64,000 nucleotides of DNA from Aphanomyces cochlioides (Eukaryota; Oomycota; Saprolegniomycetes; Saprolegniales; Verrucalvaceae): contig JAHQRK010000011.1 in NCBI GenBank assembly GCA_019828595.1, positions 2,170,001 through 2,234,000 on the forward strand. The letters run 5' to 3'. Both the position numbers and the translations under genes were made by a program. Position 1 is the stretch's first letter; each line of letters opens with the position of its first letter. Positions 51,376-62,884 of this stretch are shown one piece after another. Under the pieces are notes generated by a model. It made no database searches. It was not told the DNA's origin and was given only the letters and a program-made list of their open reading frames with translations.

Positions 51376-51530
51376 GTTCTCGACTATTCCTCGAGCCCTA
51401 TCAACTTGCCACGATGCTCGAAGATGGCGTTGTGGAGTTAGTCCAGGAGACTACAGTACACCGCCAGTCGTCGTCGGTCCATTCCAATGCTAGAGTCATC
51501 GTGACATCGATTGCCATGCCCGTGCAAATG
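51368..51530 (+). repeat. Block 1 of inverted duplication (copy B)
   Basis: Inverted match to 27785-27965. Here blocks 1 and 2 are adjacent, while in copy A they are about 4.5 kb apart, with the mariner/pogo nest between them. A plus-strand frame (51330-51671) crosses the two blocks but is not recognised. Confidence 0.6.
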
Positions 51531-52529
51531 GGATCGTTCTTGACCCGTCGTCGATCGATTGACGCGGAATCAACCTTTGGCTCCACCGTGTGCGCTACAA
51601 ACACGTCCGTGAGATTTAGTAGACGAGTGTGTTTGGTTAGCAAGATGCACATCGCACAATCTGTGGCTTGATGTGTCCCTACCAGGTGGGAAACATGTAA
51701 TCAATGCTGTACCTGTCGGACAGCGCGCACGTGGGAATGGACTGCGGCGCGAAATTTGAAGCGATGTAATGTTTTGTCTATGTGACAGAAGGACTGTAGC
51801 TCGATGGCCATCTCGTCGAGCCTTGGGAAGCATGGCGCCAACTCTATGTCTCAGGATGAACGCAGAGCCAGAGACGAGCGCACGCAGCGTTCGTTCCCCT
51901 GTCGTGCCGAACGAACAGTGCTCTGCAAAGCGTCGTGGGTGTCGGTGGTGTTTAGTAGCAATGCAAAAGAGATGGGAAAGCGCATACAAGTGGACGGACG
52001 GCGGTCTACTCGACGTTCAAGTGGGAAGAGAACGGGGCCAAGGCAGCATTCGACGGCGATTGGAATCACGATCGCTATACAACGCATGGCGTCCTCCTTC
52101 GAGACATTCGCACTGCTAGTCCGTCGTACCCGCCGGGAAAGCAACGAAGGGGGTCCAAATGGCGCGACGGCTCTGAGGAAGTACCATGAGCGTGGACTTG
52201 GTCTAATTTTCTCGGGGGAGCCATCGTGGTGCATCGCATGGCGCTTGACATACAGGATCATGTTCTACCGACAGTGTTTCTCCCATGTCGCATATATGGC
52301 GCAGTGGACACTCCTACGGACAGTGCCACCAATGTGTTGACAATCCGCCCAGACGTTCCCCCGCGGTACGACTTTGTACACTTGGCTCCATGCTGAAGGT
52401 GGAATCTGTCGACGAAACACAAACACTGGATGGTGCGCAAGTTTGCAGAGCTGGCGTCGTCGTCTTGAAAGCCACCGACGACTGAGCGGGCTACACGGGA
52501 TCATGCCCGTCTCGCGATGACGATTGTAA
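51531..52529. other. Relic region sharing pieces with 19.9-20.4 kb
   Basis: 51763-51840 matches 20330-20430 inverted; 52110-52265 matches about 19870-20105 in direct orientation. The pieces have opposite relative orientation in the two loci, so at least one locus is rearranged. Plus-strand text such as LGGAIVVHRMALDIQDHV (52210-52265) is conserved between them, but no family was identified. Confidence 0.4.
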
Positions 52530-52637
52530 GGACGAGCCGCGACGAAAACCTACCTCTCCATGTACGGAGCTTCATACCCTTCCTTGCATCTCCATTCCCA
52601 AATTTGCTGTGTGACCCACAAGTGGTACCTTACACCC

Positions 52638-55294
52638 ATGGGCACCTCGGACATCCGTCCCGACACGCCGCTGGCGAACACGAAAACGCCTCAACCTCGA
52701 CCACCGGCAGCACCGCCTGACCAGCCTTCCAACCCTCGGTTCTCGCCTTCCCCGCCCCGACGCCATAGCCAACGGCTCCGCCTGCGGCAACAGCAAACTG
52801 CCATACCACACACCGTGCCCAGCGCGCCAGTCGATCTCAACACCACACCTACCGTTCAAGCCTCCTAGCCCACGACCACTAGCATTGATGATCCGTCAGA
52901 TGGCCACAGACCAGCGCTACCAAGCCACAAAGCAACCGCCGACCCCGCATTGCTGGCCTGTCAGGCCCTCCACCCTCCTCCACCGATACGCTTGGCAACT
53001 GGCTTGACGAGCCACATCCCCAGGTCAACTCACCCGCACGTCCCTTCCGGGAGCATCAACACCAACGGCTCTTCCCGCTCTTCCAACGACCACTGCCCAT
53101 TCTCTTTCCCCTCTTTACATCCCCGTCCCACACGCCGTTGGCCACATCTCTTTCCCATGGCACCGTTAACCATCCTGTCACGCCAATGTTACCCACCCTG
53201 ACCCAGAACCCGGCGCAGAACTCGCCAGCTGGTTCCAATTCCACCCCACCCGCGCAGGCCACTGCACCTATGGCGTCACCGGCAGTAGCCGCCGATGGGA
53301 CATCGAATGTGCTCCAACCCCCACTCCAGCAGCCAGCGGCTTCCTCGCCGACTCCGCTGACCCGCGTAACCTGATTACCGTCGAAGAATACCGCAAACGA
53401 AAACGCGATGCGGATGCCGACAGTAGCCCCTCCAAGCGCATCCCACCCATTACCCAGCCTGTCCCTGCTCCGTCACTACTGGCTCCAGCGCCATCGGCTC
53501 CTACAGCAACCAACGTGCCCCTCCACACACAAGCAACCACCATGGACGACACGCATCAGGACGCAGATATGCAGGACTCAGAGCCACAGGCCCAATCCTC
53601 TGACCAGCAGCCATCTGGCACATCCCCTCTCCCCGTAGACCGGGCCTTGACGAAGTCCGCGATGAATGCCACCCACCCGTACCCTACGCGCAAGACAGCA
53701 TTTTCTGGGCCTCTGAAGATGACCTTTTTCCTACGCTCACAGCTGAAGAAATCACTACCATTGAGGAGGCCTTCGCTCAATCTACCAACACCCTCTTATT
53801 CCACCTCAACCCTGAAGACGCCTCACGCTGGAACATCCTCAACTTCCGTGAGGAAATCTCCTCCGACTGCAAGTATTTTTTCGACATTACGTTTCAAGCG
53901 CCCCTCACGGGCTCTGCTGCCGTCCTGATGGGCATCCCGAATGAACGCCATATTGAGGCCTGGTCAGCCGCCAAACGTGGCTACATCCTTTTACCTCAAG
54001 CAATGATTATGATGTCTTACCAACACGCGGTCACCAACGACCCTCCCCAAACCCCAACCAACTGGAATACTCCAACACGGACTACATGTCCCCCAACGAC
54101 CTTCGCAAGGCTTTCCGCGCCTTAGGCGCCCCGGATTATATCGTCTGCAGTCATTCTAGAAACGGTGACAATACGCGCCGCACGGAGCGCTGGCCAAGTA
54201 TTGGCTGTATCAACCGCCGCATGGACAAACTCTTCAAATTCCGCGTTATGTTTCCAAGTCAAGCCATCACCGAACAAGTCTATAGCAACTACCATGCGCT
54301 CCGACGCTCCCAGAGCACGCACGAAGCAATCCCCAACTCCCTCCAACTGCGACCGCTCAGTGAGCTCCATTGGGATCAGCCATCTCGCACCCTTTACAAT
54401 CCCCTTCTTCCCTCCAACAGTCACCTACGTGATACCAAACTCCGCTTGTCGCCCGTACCACCGACAGTCCGGGCAGCGGACATTGCACTTGTGCTCGAGG
54501 ACCATGTTTTTGACAATACGGATGTGGACATCACAGGCACAGTTTCCACAGTCACCTTTTACAATTCCGACATCCGAGATATTGCTTGGCAAACATGGCG
54601 CGCTGACCCCCTCGTCGTTCGAGGCCACATCCTCGCAGTTTCGGTTCTTACGGGTGCGCTACAGCGACCACCGCCATCTTCGGCTCTCCTTACGTGCCAT
54701 GACTGTGGCCGACTAGGCCATATCGCCTCTGAATGCACGGTTTTCCAAGAACTTGATGACCATGGCCGCCCCATCCGGCCGCAAGCGGCACCAGCTCCCA
54801 ACTCTCAATATGACCCCCGGCGAGACACCCGACCCATCAAGGCACGCTCTGGCCGCAGCCGCTCGACTTACTCAGCACCAGCACCTCAGAAAGGCCGTAG
54901 CGCCAGTCATGGCACAAAACAGGTGGTGGCAACCAAGCCATCCGGCGCTGCAAGCACCTCACTTGCATCCTCCGATGTCCGCCGACTTCAAGAACGCTTC
55001 CTGCGCATGGAAGCTGAAACTAAACGGCACAGTGAAGAGCTCGCCAAAGTCAAAGCCGAAAACACGGCCCAACAAGCGCAACTTGCAGAACAGGCGGCAC
55101 AACTGGCCATGCATGCCGCACACCACACGGCTACCCAACAGGCATTGGAAGAGCAAGCGCGCGTGCAAGCCCAGGCAGCGGAGGACAGACAAGCCATGAA
55201 GGCCAACATCGCTCAAGCAATTGCGCTTCTCACCCAGGCTGCATCGCCATCGGCTCCGCCAGCTCCCCCGTCCACCGATCGTCAGCAAAACTAA
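52638..55294 (+). pseudogene. LINE ORF1 protein with CCHC knuckle and coiled coil
   Basis: The N-terminus (MGTSDIRPDTPLANT at 52638) and the following Pro/Ser/Thr-rich 350 residues are spread over several frames (52638-53640). A conserved middle part (DASRWNILNFREEISSDCKY, about 53820) precedes the clean frame 54086-55294 (402 residues), which holds an RNA-binding-like domain, a CCHC knuckle CHDCGRLGHIASEC (about residue 213), a basic Ser/Arg linker and a coiled coil (RLQERFLRMEAETKRHSEEL, then Ala/Gln-rich heptads). ORF1 proteins coat LINE RNA. The knuckle and coiled coil are intact; the N-terminal part is broken. Confidence 0.75.
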
Positions 55295-55368
55295 CACAAG
55301 GGCGTCGCATACGGCCGCCGGCGTCCTTTTACCTTCCCAGGCCGTTTATATACACATGGTTACTCCTA

Positions 55369-56700
55369 ATGTCGTTACTGTTTACTGGTGTTACCGCATC
55401 CCCTACCCATACGCACACTCTCCAACATGCCCTGCCCCTGGCGCCGGGCTTAGAACTCCCCGTTTTGGATCACATCTCCTTTGGCCACACAGGCCTGCCC
55501 TCTTCTGATGACTCGGCCAACTCCGAATGTAGTGATCAACGCCTACAAGCGACTTCACCCTTGGAGGCCCTGTCACACCGCTCCAAACGGGGTCCACATC
55601 GCAGGAAGCCCTGGAGGCCAACCAAATACAACTTAATTCCACCACAACTAGGCACTGACTGGTCCCCGACCGATGCAATCCGTACGCGTGAAGCGCGCCA
55701 ATATGAATCGTACCTCGGCCATTCTGTTCCTCCCCCAGTTACACGTGACACGGTCCTCCGCATAGCTACAACAAACATCAACAAAAACACCAAGACAAAA
55801 CTACAAGCTGAACTTGGTGAATGGTTTATAGCAAACCAACTCGACTTTGCCATTCTGGCGGATGCTGACCTTGTCGCCCAGCCTTTCCACATCTGGTGTA
55901 CCCAGACCAATGGCTCATCACGTCCGGGCCTAGCCACACCCAGCGCTGGCAGGGTTGCAATTCTTTATGACTACCAGAGGTGGCACTCAAGACTCCGGCT
56001 CACGGATACCACATCTCACCATCAGGGCGTAGCATTGCGATCCATCTAAGACTGGGCCAACGCGGCAAACTCACACTCCTTGGCACTTACTGCCCAGCAT
56101 CGCCTCACACTTGCCGTGAAGAAACAAAACGGGAATGGGAATGGCTCGCTGAGCACACGCTGCCACCAGCGCCGCGCACGCTAGTGTTGCTCGCGGGTGA
56201 CTTCAATACTTATGGCACCAATCCTCTAGATCGGTCAAGCCCAGCCCAGCGATCCCAGGCCAGCACGGCCATGGGCGAAGCCTTCGAATCCTGGCAACAA
56301 CTTCACACCTGGACATCTACCTTTCGTTCCCTCCACCCACAAGTACCCCGATATACCTATGCCCGGGCCGGCACCGCAGTAGCTCTCGACGACATCCTTA
56401 TCCAGACCAGGGCAGCACACTGCATCCAAGTCAGTGGCATCTGGATCGGTTCATTGCATTCCAGTGACCACATTGGCACGCCTATCACACAAATCGCACT
56501 AGACCACCACTGGTCCTCCAGCACCCAACTCAAAGGGGTCCAACCCATCCGTGTGGTTAACACACGCGACACTACGGACGTCAACCTGACACACTTCACC
56601 CAACACACGACTCACCTTCTGCAAACTCTGCTACTCCCGCCGCTAATCCCACCGCTAGCACAGCAGGATGCCGACCCAGCGACTATCAGCTACTGGCTCG
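55369..56700 (+). pseudogene. LINE ORF2 part 1: AP-type endonuclease
   Basis: The frame from 55369 gives LRIATTNINKNTKTKLQAEL, LDFAILADADLVAQP and AGRVAILYDYQRW. Near 56030 coding shifts to the frame from 55980: SIAIHLRLGQRGKLTLLGTY, VLLAGDFNTYGTNP and later GIWIGSLHSSDHIGTPI. NxNxxxK-like, GDFN and SDH are exonuclease-endonuclease-phosphatase motifs. In LINEs this domain nicks the target DNA to prime reverse transcription. One frame break inactivates it. Confidence 0.8.
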
Positions 56701-59380
56701 AAACTGCTATGCACAACTTATACGCCATCTTATTCGGCAGTGCCAAAAACCTGTGGGGTGAAACCAGTCAAACGCAACGAGCCATCAATCGAGCGACGGC
56801 TATCAAACGCTCAAATCGCTGCATGGCACAATGGCGTCACATTCTGCGTCTCCACGCTGATCAGGCACTCACTACCCCCGACATAATCCGACTCACTGAC
56901 CAAATCCAATGGCCCAAATGGGTTCGTGATCCAGCCAAGCTTCCAAAGAGTTGTCCTCATGCCCAAGGGGCGACCTCATTACACCACAGGTGGCACAACA
57001 GACCTAGTGCAACACCAGATGAACATGGCCAATGGCGCATTTGGCTTATGACCGGCTGGACACATTGGCACAGTGTCTACCACAGCAGGCGCCGTTGGCG
57101 CACTACAGCTCAGCGCATCTTTGCTCAACGCTATCGAACTGAGCTCTTTACGGGACACCGCACGCGACAGTTCCTCCAAAATGCCCTCGGGCGACCCACG
57201 CCTCCCATCTCCATCCGCAGTACTATGGTGGACCACCCTGATGGTACTCGGACATACTCTGAAAATAAAGCCGATGTGACGGCAGCACTCCAGCATCTCC
57301 TTGACAATTGGATTCCTCCGACGGAACGCACTGAGCGACCTGCCCACCTCTCCACACTATCACCCTCCGACCTGCCTCAGGCGCCACGCTTCGTCCGTGA
57401 ATGGTTATTACATGACATGCGCCGACCCGAACATATTGCCCCTGGCTTCATCCATGAAGGTCAATGCACATGGGAGACGTATACATATACACCTGAGATG
57501 CAGCAACGCTGTGACCGGTACCTCCGCAAACACGTTGCTCCGGGCTATGGTGGCGTCTCTCAGGAACTGTGGATTGCCGCCCCTCCGGCCATTCGCGAGC
57601 GCGAACGCCTTATTATCAATACCATTCTTCGCACGGGCTGTGTCCCGCCATGTCTTGGCCGTAAACAAATGCTTTACCTTGCTAAATCCAACACAGCCCA
57701 TGGCATAGTTAACCTAGACCCTGGCCTACCACCCTGGCGTCCCATCACAGTACAAAGTGCCTTCACGAGCCGCATCTTCATGGTCATACGGGACTACATC
57801 ACCCCGATCATACCCAATGAGCCACTCCAACTTGGATTTCAAAAGGACCGCACGGTCCAGGATGCGGTCATCCTGACATCCCTACTCATCGATCGCGCTC
57901 GGCGCTCAAAGTCAGAACTTTTCCTTACATCGAAAGACTGCCTCAAATGCTTTGATCGAGTTCCGTCATGGGTCATGGAATATGTTTATCTTAAACTGGG
58001 AGTACCACCGACGCCCAGGAAACTCATGGCTCATTTTCTTGGAGCTAGTCAAATTGATATACGCACGGCCTTTGGCTGGGTGGATGGTGGCCATCGTGAC
58101 TTTGGTCTTGGGCAAGGCTCTATCCTAGCAGTTTGCACATTGGCTATTACATGGATATCCTCCAACAGCAACAACAGCGCGGGATTGATCCCATCAAGCT
58201 CTCCCATCAACAACATTCCGAAGGCCAGACCCAACGGTCCATTGGTAGCTTACTCTTTGTCGATGATGCTCTCGACGTTGCCACATCATATGCAGGCATC
58301 CAACACCGTGCGGCCACATCAAATATCTTCACCGGCAAATATGCTTCTCGCGGTGTTTTTGGGGCAGATAAATCCTTCATGCTTTACCTCTCATCCCACC
58401 ACTACCCAGCAATCTCGCTCAACGACGGCCTAGGCGAACCTCAACCGGTCAAAGTCATTGCGCCTATTGATGGATTTAAACACTTGGGTATCCACCAAGG
58501 AGTGGGAGTCCAATGGGCGGCCAACACTCAAGCCCTCTGGCAGCGCCTTAAGCGGCAAGCAGAACAACTTGCACCTAAACGCCTCACAGGGGCAGAATTT
58601 CGATACATCGTCAATGCCGTCTGGCTTCCTAGTATCCTCTATCGATGTGCGCTTAGCGACTCCCTCTCTATTGCCTCCGCCTTTGACGTCCTTATCCGAA
58701 AAACGGCCAAGCGCGTCCTCCATCTACCCCATGATCATCCCACCGAGTGGTTTTACGATACGATGGATGGACTAGGCCTTCACAACTGCGAGCGCCTCAG
58801 TCAAGGCCAACGCATGTACCAAGTACTCCGAATTGCCAATGATACTGGCTCCCCAGCCTATGATGCACTCATGGATGCATTGGAAGCGTACCAAATCCAG
58901 ATGGGTCTCACTGACCATCCCCTCGCTTCTCCGGTTCCACCGCCACCCTCTGATACATCATTCCTGGGCACGACGATCCGAATCGCGGCAGCATCGGCCC
59001 ACAAATACACCATCCACGCCACATGGCGCTCACCACCTGAATGTCGCTCGACACGTCCCTGTGATCGGTCTATCTGGATGCACCTCTCTCCCGACTTAAG
59101 CACCATGCTCTTGCAAATTAACAAAGCCTCCAGGCTGAAAGTCCGCTGGCTGGGCGACACCGCCAATGAACGTGGTAACCAACTTCTCGCTTTAAAGACC
59201 CTCCAAATCCGCTTTGGCTGGACAGCGGCACAACTTGCCAAATTTGAGCCTATATGGTCATCGATTGCTCTTGCACTGCAGCCTCCCCGGCTGGCCTTTC
59301 GCCAATCTACCCTTCCGTGGTCGACCCGACAGCCCTTCCAGGCAAATCTGCCACAGGCATCAGTCCAACGACGCCTTAAT
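56701..59380 (+). pseudogene. LINE ORF2 part 2: reverse transcriptase
   Basis: RT blocks: YLAKSNTAHGIVNLDPGLPP, RPITVQSAFTSRIFMV, QLGFQKDRTVQDAVILTSLL, LFLTSKDCLKCFDRVPSWVM (block A, where the usual D.xKAFD reads SKDCLKCFD), DFGLGQGSILAV (block B/B'), a frame change at about 58130, then GSLLFVDDALDVATSYAG (FVDD active site) and VIAPIDGFKHLGIHQG (block D/E). The thumb region (ILYRCALSDSLSIASAF) continues to about 59380, where frames become mixed. Catalytic Asp residues are present, but the frame break separates the palm. Confidence 0.8.
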
Positions 59381-59676
59381 CCGCTCCCGCTGCTATTGCA
59401 TCCTCTCGGTCGAGCACGCAGCCAACACCCTCAGGGCATCCATGCCATCCACATCCCACTTGGATCTCTCCTCATTATTCCTATCCTCCTGACCCGCCCA
59501 GGCCATCCTGACATTCCCAGCTATCAAATTGGAAGCCGGAACTCTCTACAAACGCGCATAACGCCATCAGGCACTGATATTGCCGTCCCTACTGGTACGA
59601 ACAGCGAAAGGGCAGTGGTATCTGGTATGCGCCAGGCAAACGGGATCACCGTCGCTCCATACGCCTTACCCCTCTC

Positions 59677-60075
59677 TCACGCTGCATTCCAGCCGCTGGC
59701 TATACACTTCCGACATCCACCCCGGGCAAAGCTAAATTCCTGGTCTGGACAGACACATCCTGGACTGACCCCGGCACACGCCGCACGTACACAGGCCGTA
59801 ATGACCGTAGCTGCATCGCTACAACCTGGGAGCAAGACCTCGCCTTTGAAGAGACGTACCGTGCCACGGGTCGACCACCTGACCTCGTACATCGATGTAC
59901 CGGATGCCTCCGACACCTTGCGCTCAACCAGTGTGCGACCTGCCACCAGCATCACCATCCAGAATGTGTTCGCTGCACCGACCGGCCAGAGGAGCCCACT
60001 GCGGACTCTCCAACACTATTTTCCTGTGCCACGCACCAGACCGATCCTATTACGCACGCTGTAGGCGACGGCAGT
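59677..60075 (+). pseudogene. LINE ORF2 part 3: Cys/His finger between RT and RNase H
   Basis: In the third forward frame coding reads GKAKFLVWTDTSWTDPGTRR, then LVHRCTGCLRHLALNQCATC followed by HQHHHPECVRCTD (59896-59976). The C-x2-C-x8-C-x2-C-...H-x2-C-x2-C spacing looks like a PHD/treble-clef type zinc finger. It lies directly before the RNase H start (GDGSVLHAGTADASGSW). Such a finger between RT and RNase H is not standard for LINEs known to me. It could bind zinc and nucleic acid or a histone tail; both are inference. Confidence 0.5.
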
Positions 60076-60667
60076 GTACTTCATGCTGGTACTGCGGATG
60101 CCAGCGGCAGCTGGAGTTTAATCCTTCCATCCCCCCAGGACCCCCCCATAGTATGTCCACTCAAGGTCGCCTAGATGTCACCTCTCTGGACCTGACGTCG
60201 ACGCGATGTGAGGCGCACTGCCTGCTCTATGGCCTCCATATCACTGGTGATCGTAACACACAAATTTGCGATAACCAAGCAGCCATTGGCTCATCACCAA
60301 GGCTCGAGACCTCAAGAGGAAGGCACTTACTCCCAAATACCGTGACCCCCATCGGGTGGAACTCCGTTCATTCATGCACCTCCTTTCCCCTGAAGGGTCC
60401 TTTCGAGGTACCTGGATACGCTCCCACCAAGAAAACTCCCACACGGATGACCCTATCCTCACCCAACAACGTCTAGCACTAGCACGAGCTGACTCCCTTG
60501 CCGCGGAGGCACACACGGCAACCATGCCCATGTCTTATGCGTTCCTCCTCAAACGTGACGCGTGGGAACTACGCGACCATTCTGGCAAACCTGTTTTTGG
60601 TAACACTGGCCGTTGGCTCAATGGCACACAACAACAACGCTCCTGGGCTGCGCGACAAGCTCAGTAG
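60050..60667 (+). pseudogene. LINE ORF2 part 4: RNase H domain
   Basis: VGDGSVLHAGTADASGSWSL (first Asp), a frame change near 60160, then STRCEAHCLLYGLHI (Glu) and TQICDNQAAIGS (Asp), another change near 60300-60360, then FRGTWIRSHQENSH and ARADSLAAEAH (His and last Asp). All RNase H1-type ligands can be found, but in three frames. The last frame continues into the C-terminal extension. Confidence 0.7.
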
Positions 60668-62373
60668 GAAACCCTGCCCGCCATACCATGGTTGACGATC
60701 GCACATCAACACCAAAACTCTGCCGATGGTCGGCACTGGAAACGCGCTTCTTCTGGAAAGCGACAACGTATACGCTGCATACGAATGCGCGGAAATACCG
60801 CATCCACCATGACTGGTCTCCCGTCTGCCGATGCTGTTCCCAAGACGCGTTTGACTCTCAAGAGCACCGCTTCGGCATTCCTACACCCATTTGCACTGCA
60901 GCGTCGCATCTCACAAATCACATCCACCTGGCTTTAGCCACCCAGCTCTCCTCACACTGGATGCCAGATCATGACATCTACCTTCCACTTCAATGCCAGT
61001 TAGTGGCTGCTTCCCAAAACCACTTTCCACTCAGACCTGCCTGGCACCACACCTCAACGAGGAATACTTCCACACCCCATCAAGGACCTCTCACGATGAT
61101 TGCCATCTCACCCACCCGATGGGTCCTTGCACCCCATATCCAGCGGATTATCGGTTCCCTCCGGCCGGCGAATCTCACCCCCATCCTCGCTCAACTCCAG
61201 TGGAAAAGTCCACTTCCCACTCGCCGGCCTTATGGCTTCCTTCTCCCACGTTGGATCTACCAAATGACGCTCGGCTCCTTTCCTACTCTCGCTCCACGCG
61301 ACATCCTTCTTCCCCAATGGATGGGTGGCCCCAATGGAGCTCGTTTCGCAGGTCCTCTTGGACAACAGATCACACAGATCCCTGTTCCCCCCGCACACCA
61401 CTCAGGCTGGTGGATTGATGCCACATACCAACCATACCCACACACATGGTGGTCCCAACTGGGACAAGAACTCTATCACGCACGTGCCCATGGGACCCCG
61501 CACGCCTATGTACTCGTGGTCTTCGACCAATCACCTGGGCACCGATTTGGCATTCGCCACCACGCCAAATGGCATGTCACCATCCCCTCTGGTAGCATTA
61601 CCATGCGTCACCCAGCAACAATTGTACAAGACTCTATTCCCCAGTGGAAAACGCTTCGTCGTCTGAATACACATGCCATTCACATTGGCATCATCTCCTC
61701 TGAGGACGACCTACCCGCTGCCGACACCTGGTATAACATCCTACGCTCACTGGGTTGCACACACTGGCTGCACTCCTACCCCGGACCGCAGGCCCCACCA
61801 TTACCAGCTCAATAGCTGTCTCTGATTCACTGGTCAGCACATACTGCTCACGCCAGCAACCCCTACGCTACGCGTACACGAGAATTTCTCCATGACCAAT
61901 TTCCAACCATCTACAATCCCCACTGGGTTGGCAAACCTTCCCAACTGCGACGCTACAGACTGCTCTCTGGGCGAAAGCTCTTTGCCCTATGCGACCGGCC
62001 CAGTTTCACCAACAATGGTTTCGCATTACATGGACGACCCTTCGAGCACACTGGCTGGCTACTTGCGAACACACAATTGCAACTATTAGGCAGCAAGGCG
62101 ACCAAGTGGCCATGCAGACTGCAAACCGAGCGATCCGCGCAAAACGCCGGGCACATGATGCACTCCCAGTCGGTCATGACGCTCGCTTGGCCAAACGGAG
62201 AACGTTCGTTGCCCACTCAGCAAACTCTGGCACACCCATCGCTCGATGATGCTCCATCCAGAGCAACCCCCGGTCCTCCCACCGCCCACACGACGCCTTC
62301 GGCGAAGACCCCCCAGGAAGCCCCCCTGATCCTCCTTCCACCGGCTCATAGCCGCAGCGGCGCCCCCGCTTGA
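60613..62373 (+). pseudogene. LINE ORF2 part 5: Cys-finger and long C-terminal extension
   Basis: The 60613-61815 frame (400 residues) begins with LETRFFWKATTYTLHTNARK and a C-x2-C...H element (CRCCSQDAFDSQEHRFG) like the knuckle found after RNase H in other LINEs, then about 330 residues with no domain I recognise (GWWIDATYQPYPHTWWSQLG; YVLVVFDQSPGHRFGIRHHA; HAIHIGIISSEDDLP). Protein-like text continues in another frame to 62373 (HWVGKPSQLRRYRLLSGRKL). This gives an extension of about 500 residues beyond RNase H, longer than usual. Confidence 0.55.
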
Positions 62374-62400
62374 TGCCCACCAGCATCCTTCAACAACCTT

Positions 62401-62884
62401 ATGTATAATGTGTGTCTGTTACCTCCGCTAGGTTAGCCCTAGTACGCGGCCTGTGGCTGCATTGCGCCCGCCGAGAGAGAGTAACTTTACTGCGTAATAA
62501 CAAATAACTAATTCCTTGCATCTCCACTGATGCAGGTCCGCCCATTCAACGAAAGCGCATGGACATGCGTCATATACTACGTCGTCGATGCAAGGATTAT
62601 CCATGCCGCGATGATTACCTTGTAAGAGGAATCCCACCTCGCTGCACTGTCGCCTTGGGAATGTCCCAACCACATCTTTGGCTTGGAAGCATCTCTCAAC
62701 AACCGCCAACGACAACTGCTACACGCTCTCATCGGGCAGATAAAGACCAAGTCTAGCTCATCGAACGTATGGAAGATGTTGAACACTGCTGACGAAGCTT
62801 TGAGGTGGATCAATCCGTCGAGAGGAGGATGAGACGACACTGAGAGGCTCAACTTGTCTCTTTGACTCCAAATTTCCCAACTTG
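62401..62884. other. Unassigned sequence between LINE and inverted repeat
   Basis: A plus-strand stretch at 62640-62830 reads as possible protein (NHIFGLEASLNNRQRQLLHA, then NVWKMLNTADEALRWINPS) but has no start and no recognised domain. It ends 50 bp before the inverted duplication. Confidence 0.3.

Larger units (their letters stand above)
52530..62400 (+). mobile_element. LINE-type non-LTR retrotransposon, about 9.9 kb, decayed
   Basis: GC-rich, plus-strand element with ORF1 (CCHC plus coiled coil) and ORF2 (AP endonuclease, RT, RNase H) in the order of I/Tad-type LINEs. At least six frame breaks are seen. The 5' limit is set by the beginning of Pro/Ser-rich ORF1 text and the 3' limit by the end of coding at about 62373; no poly-A tail or target duplication was recognised, so the borders are approximate. 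Confidence 0.85.
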
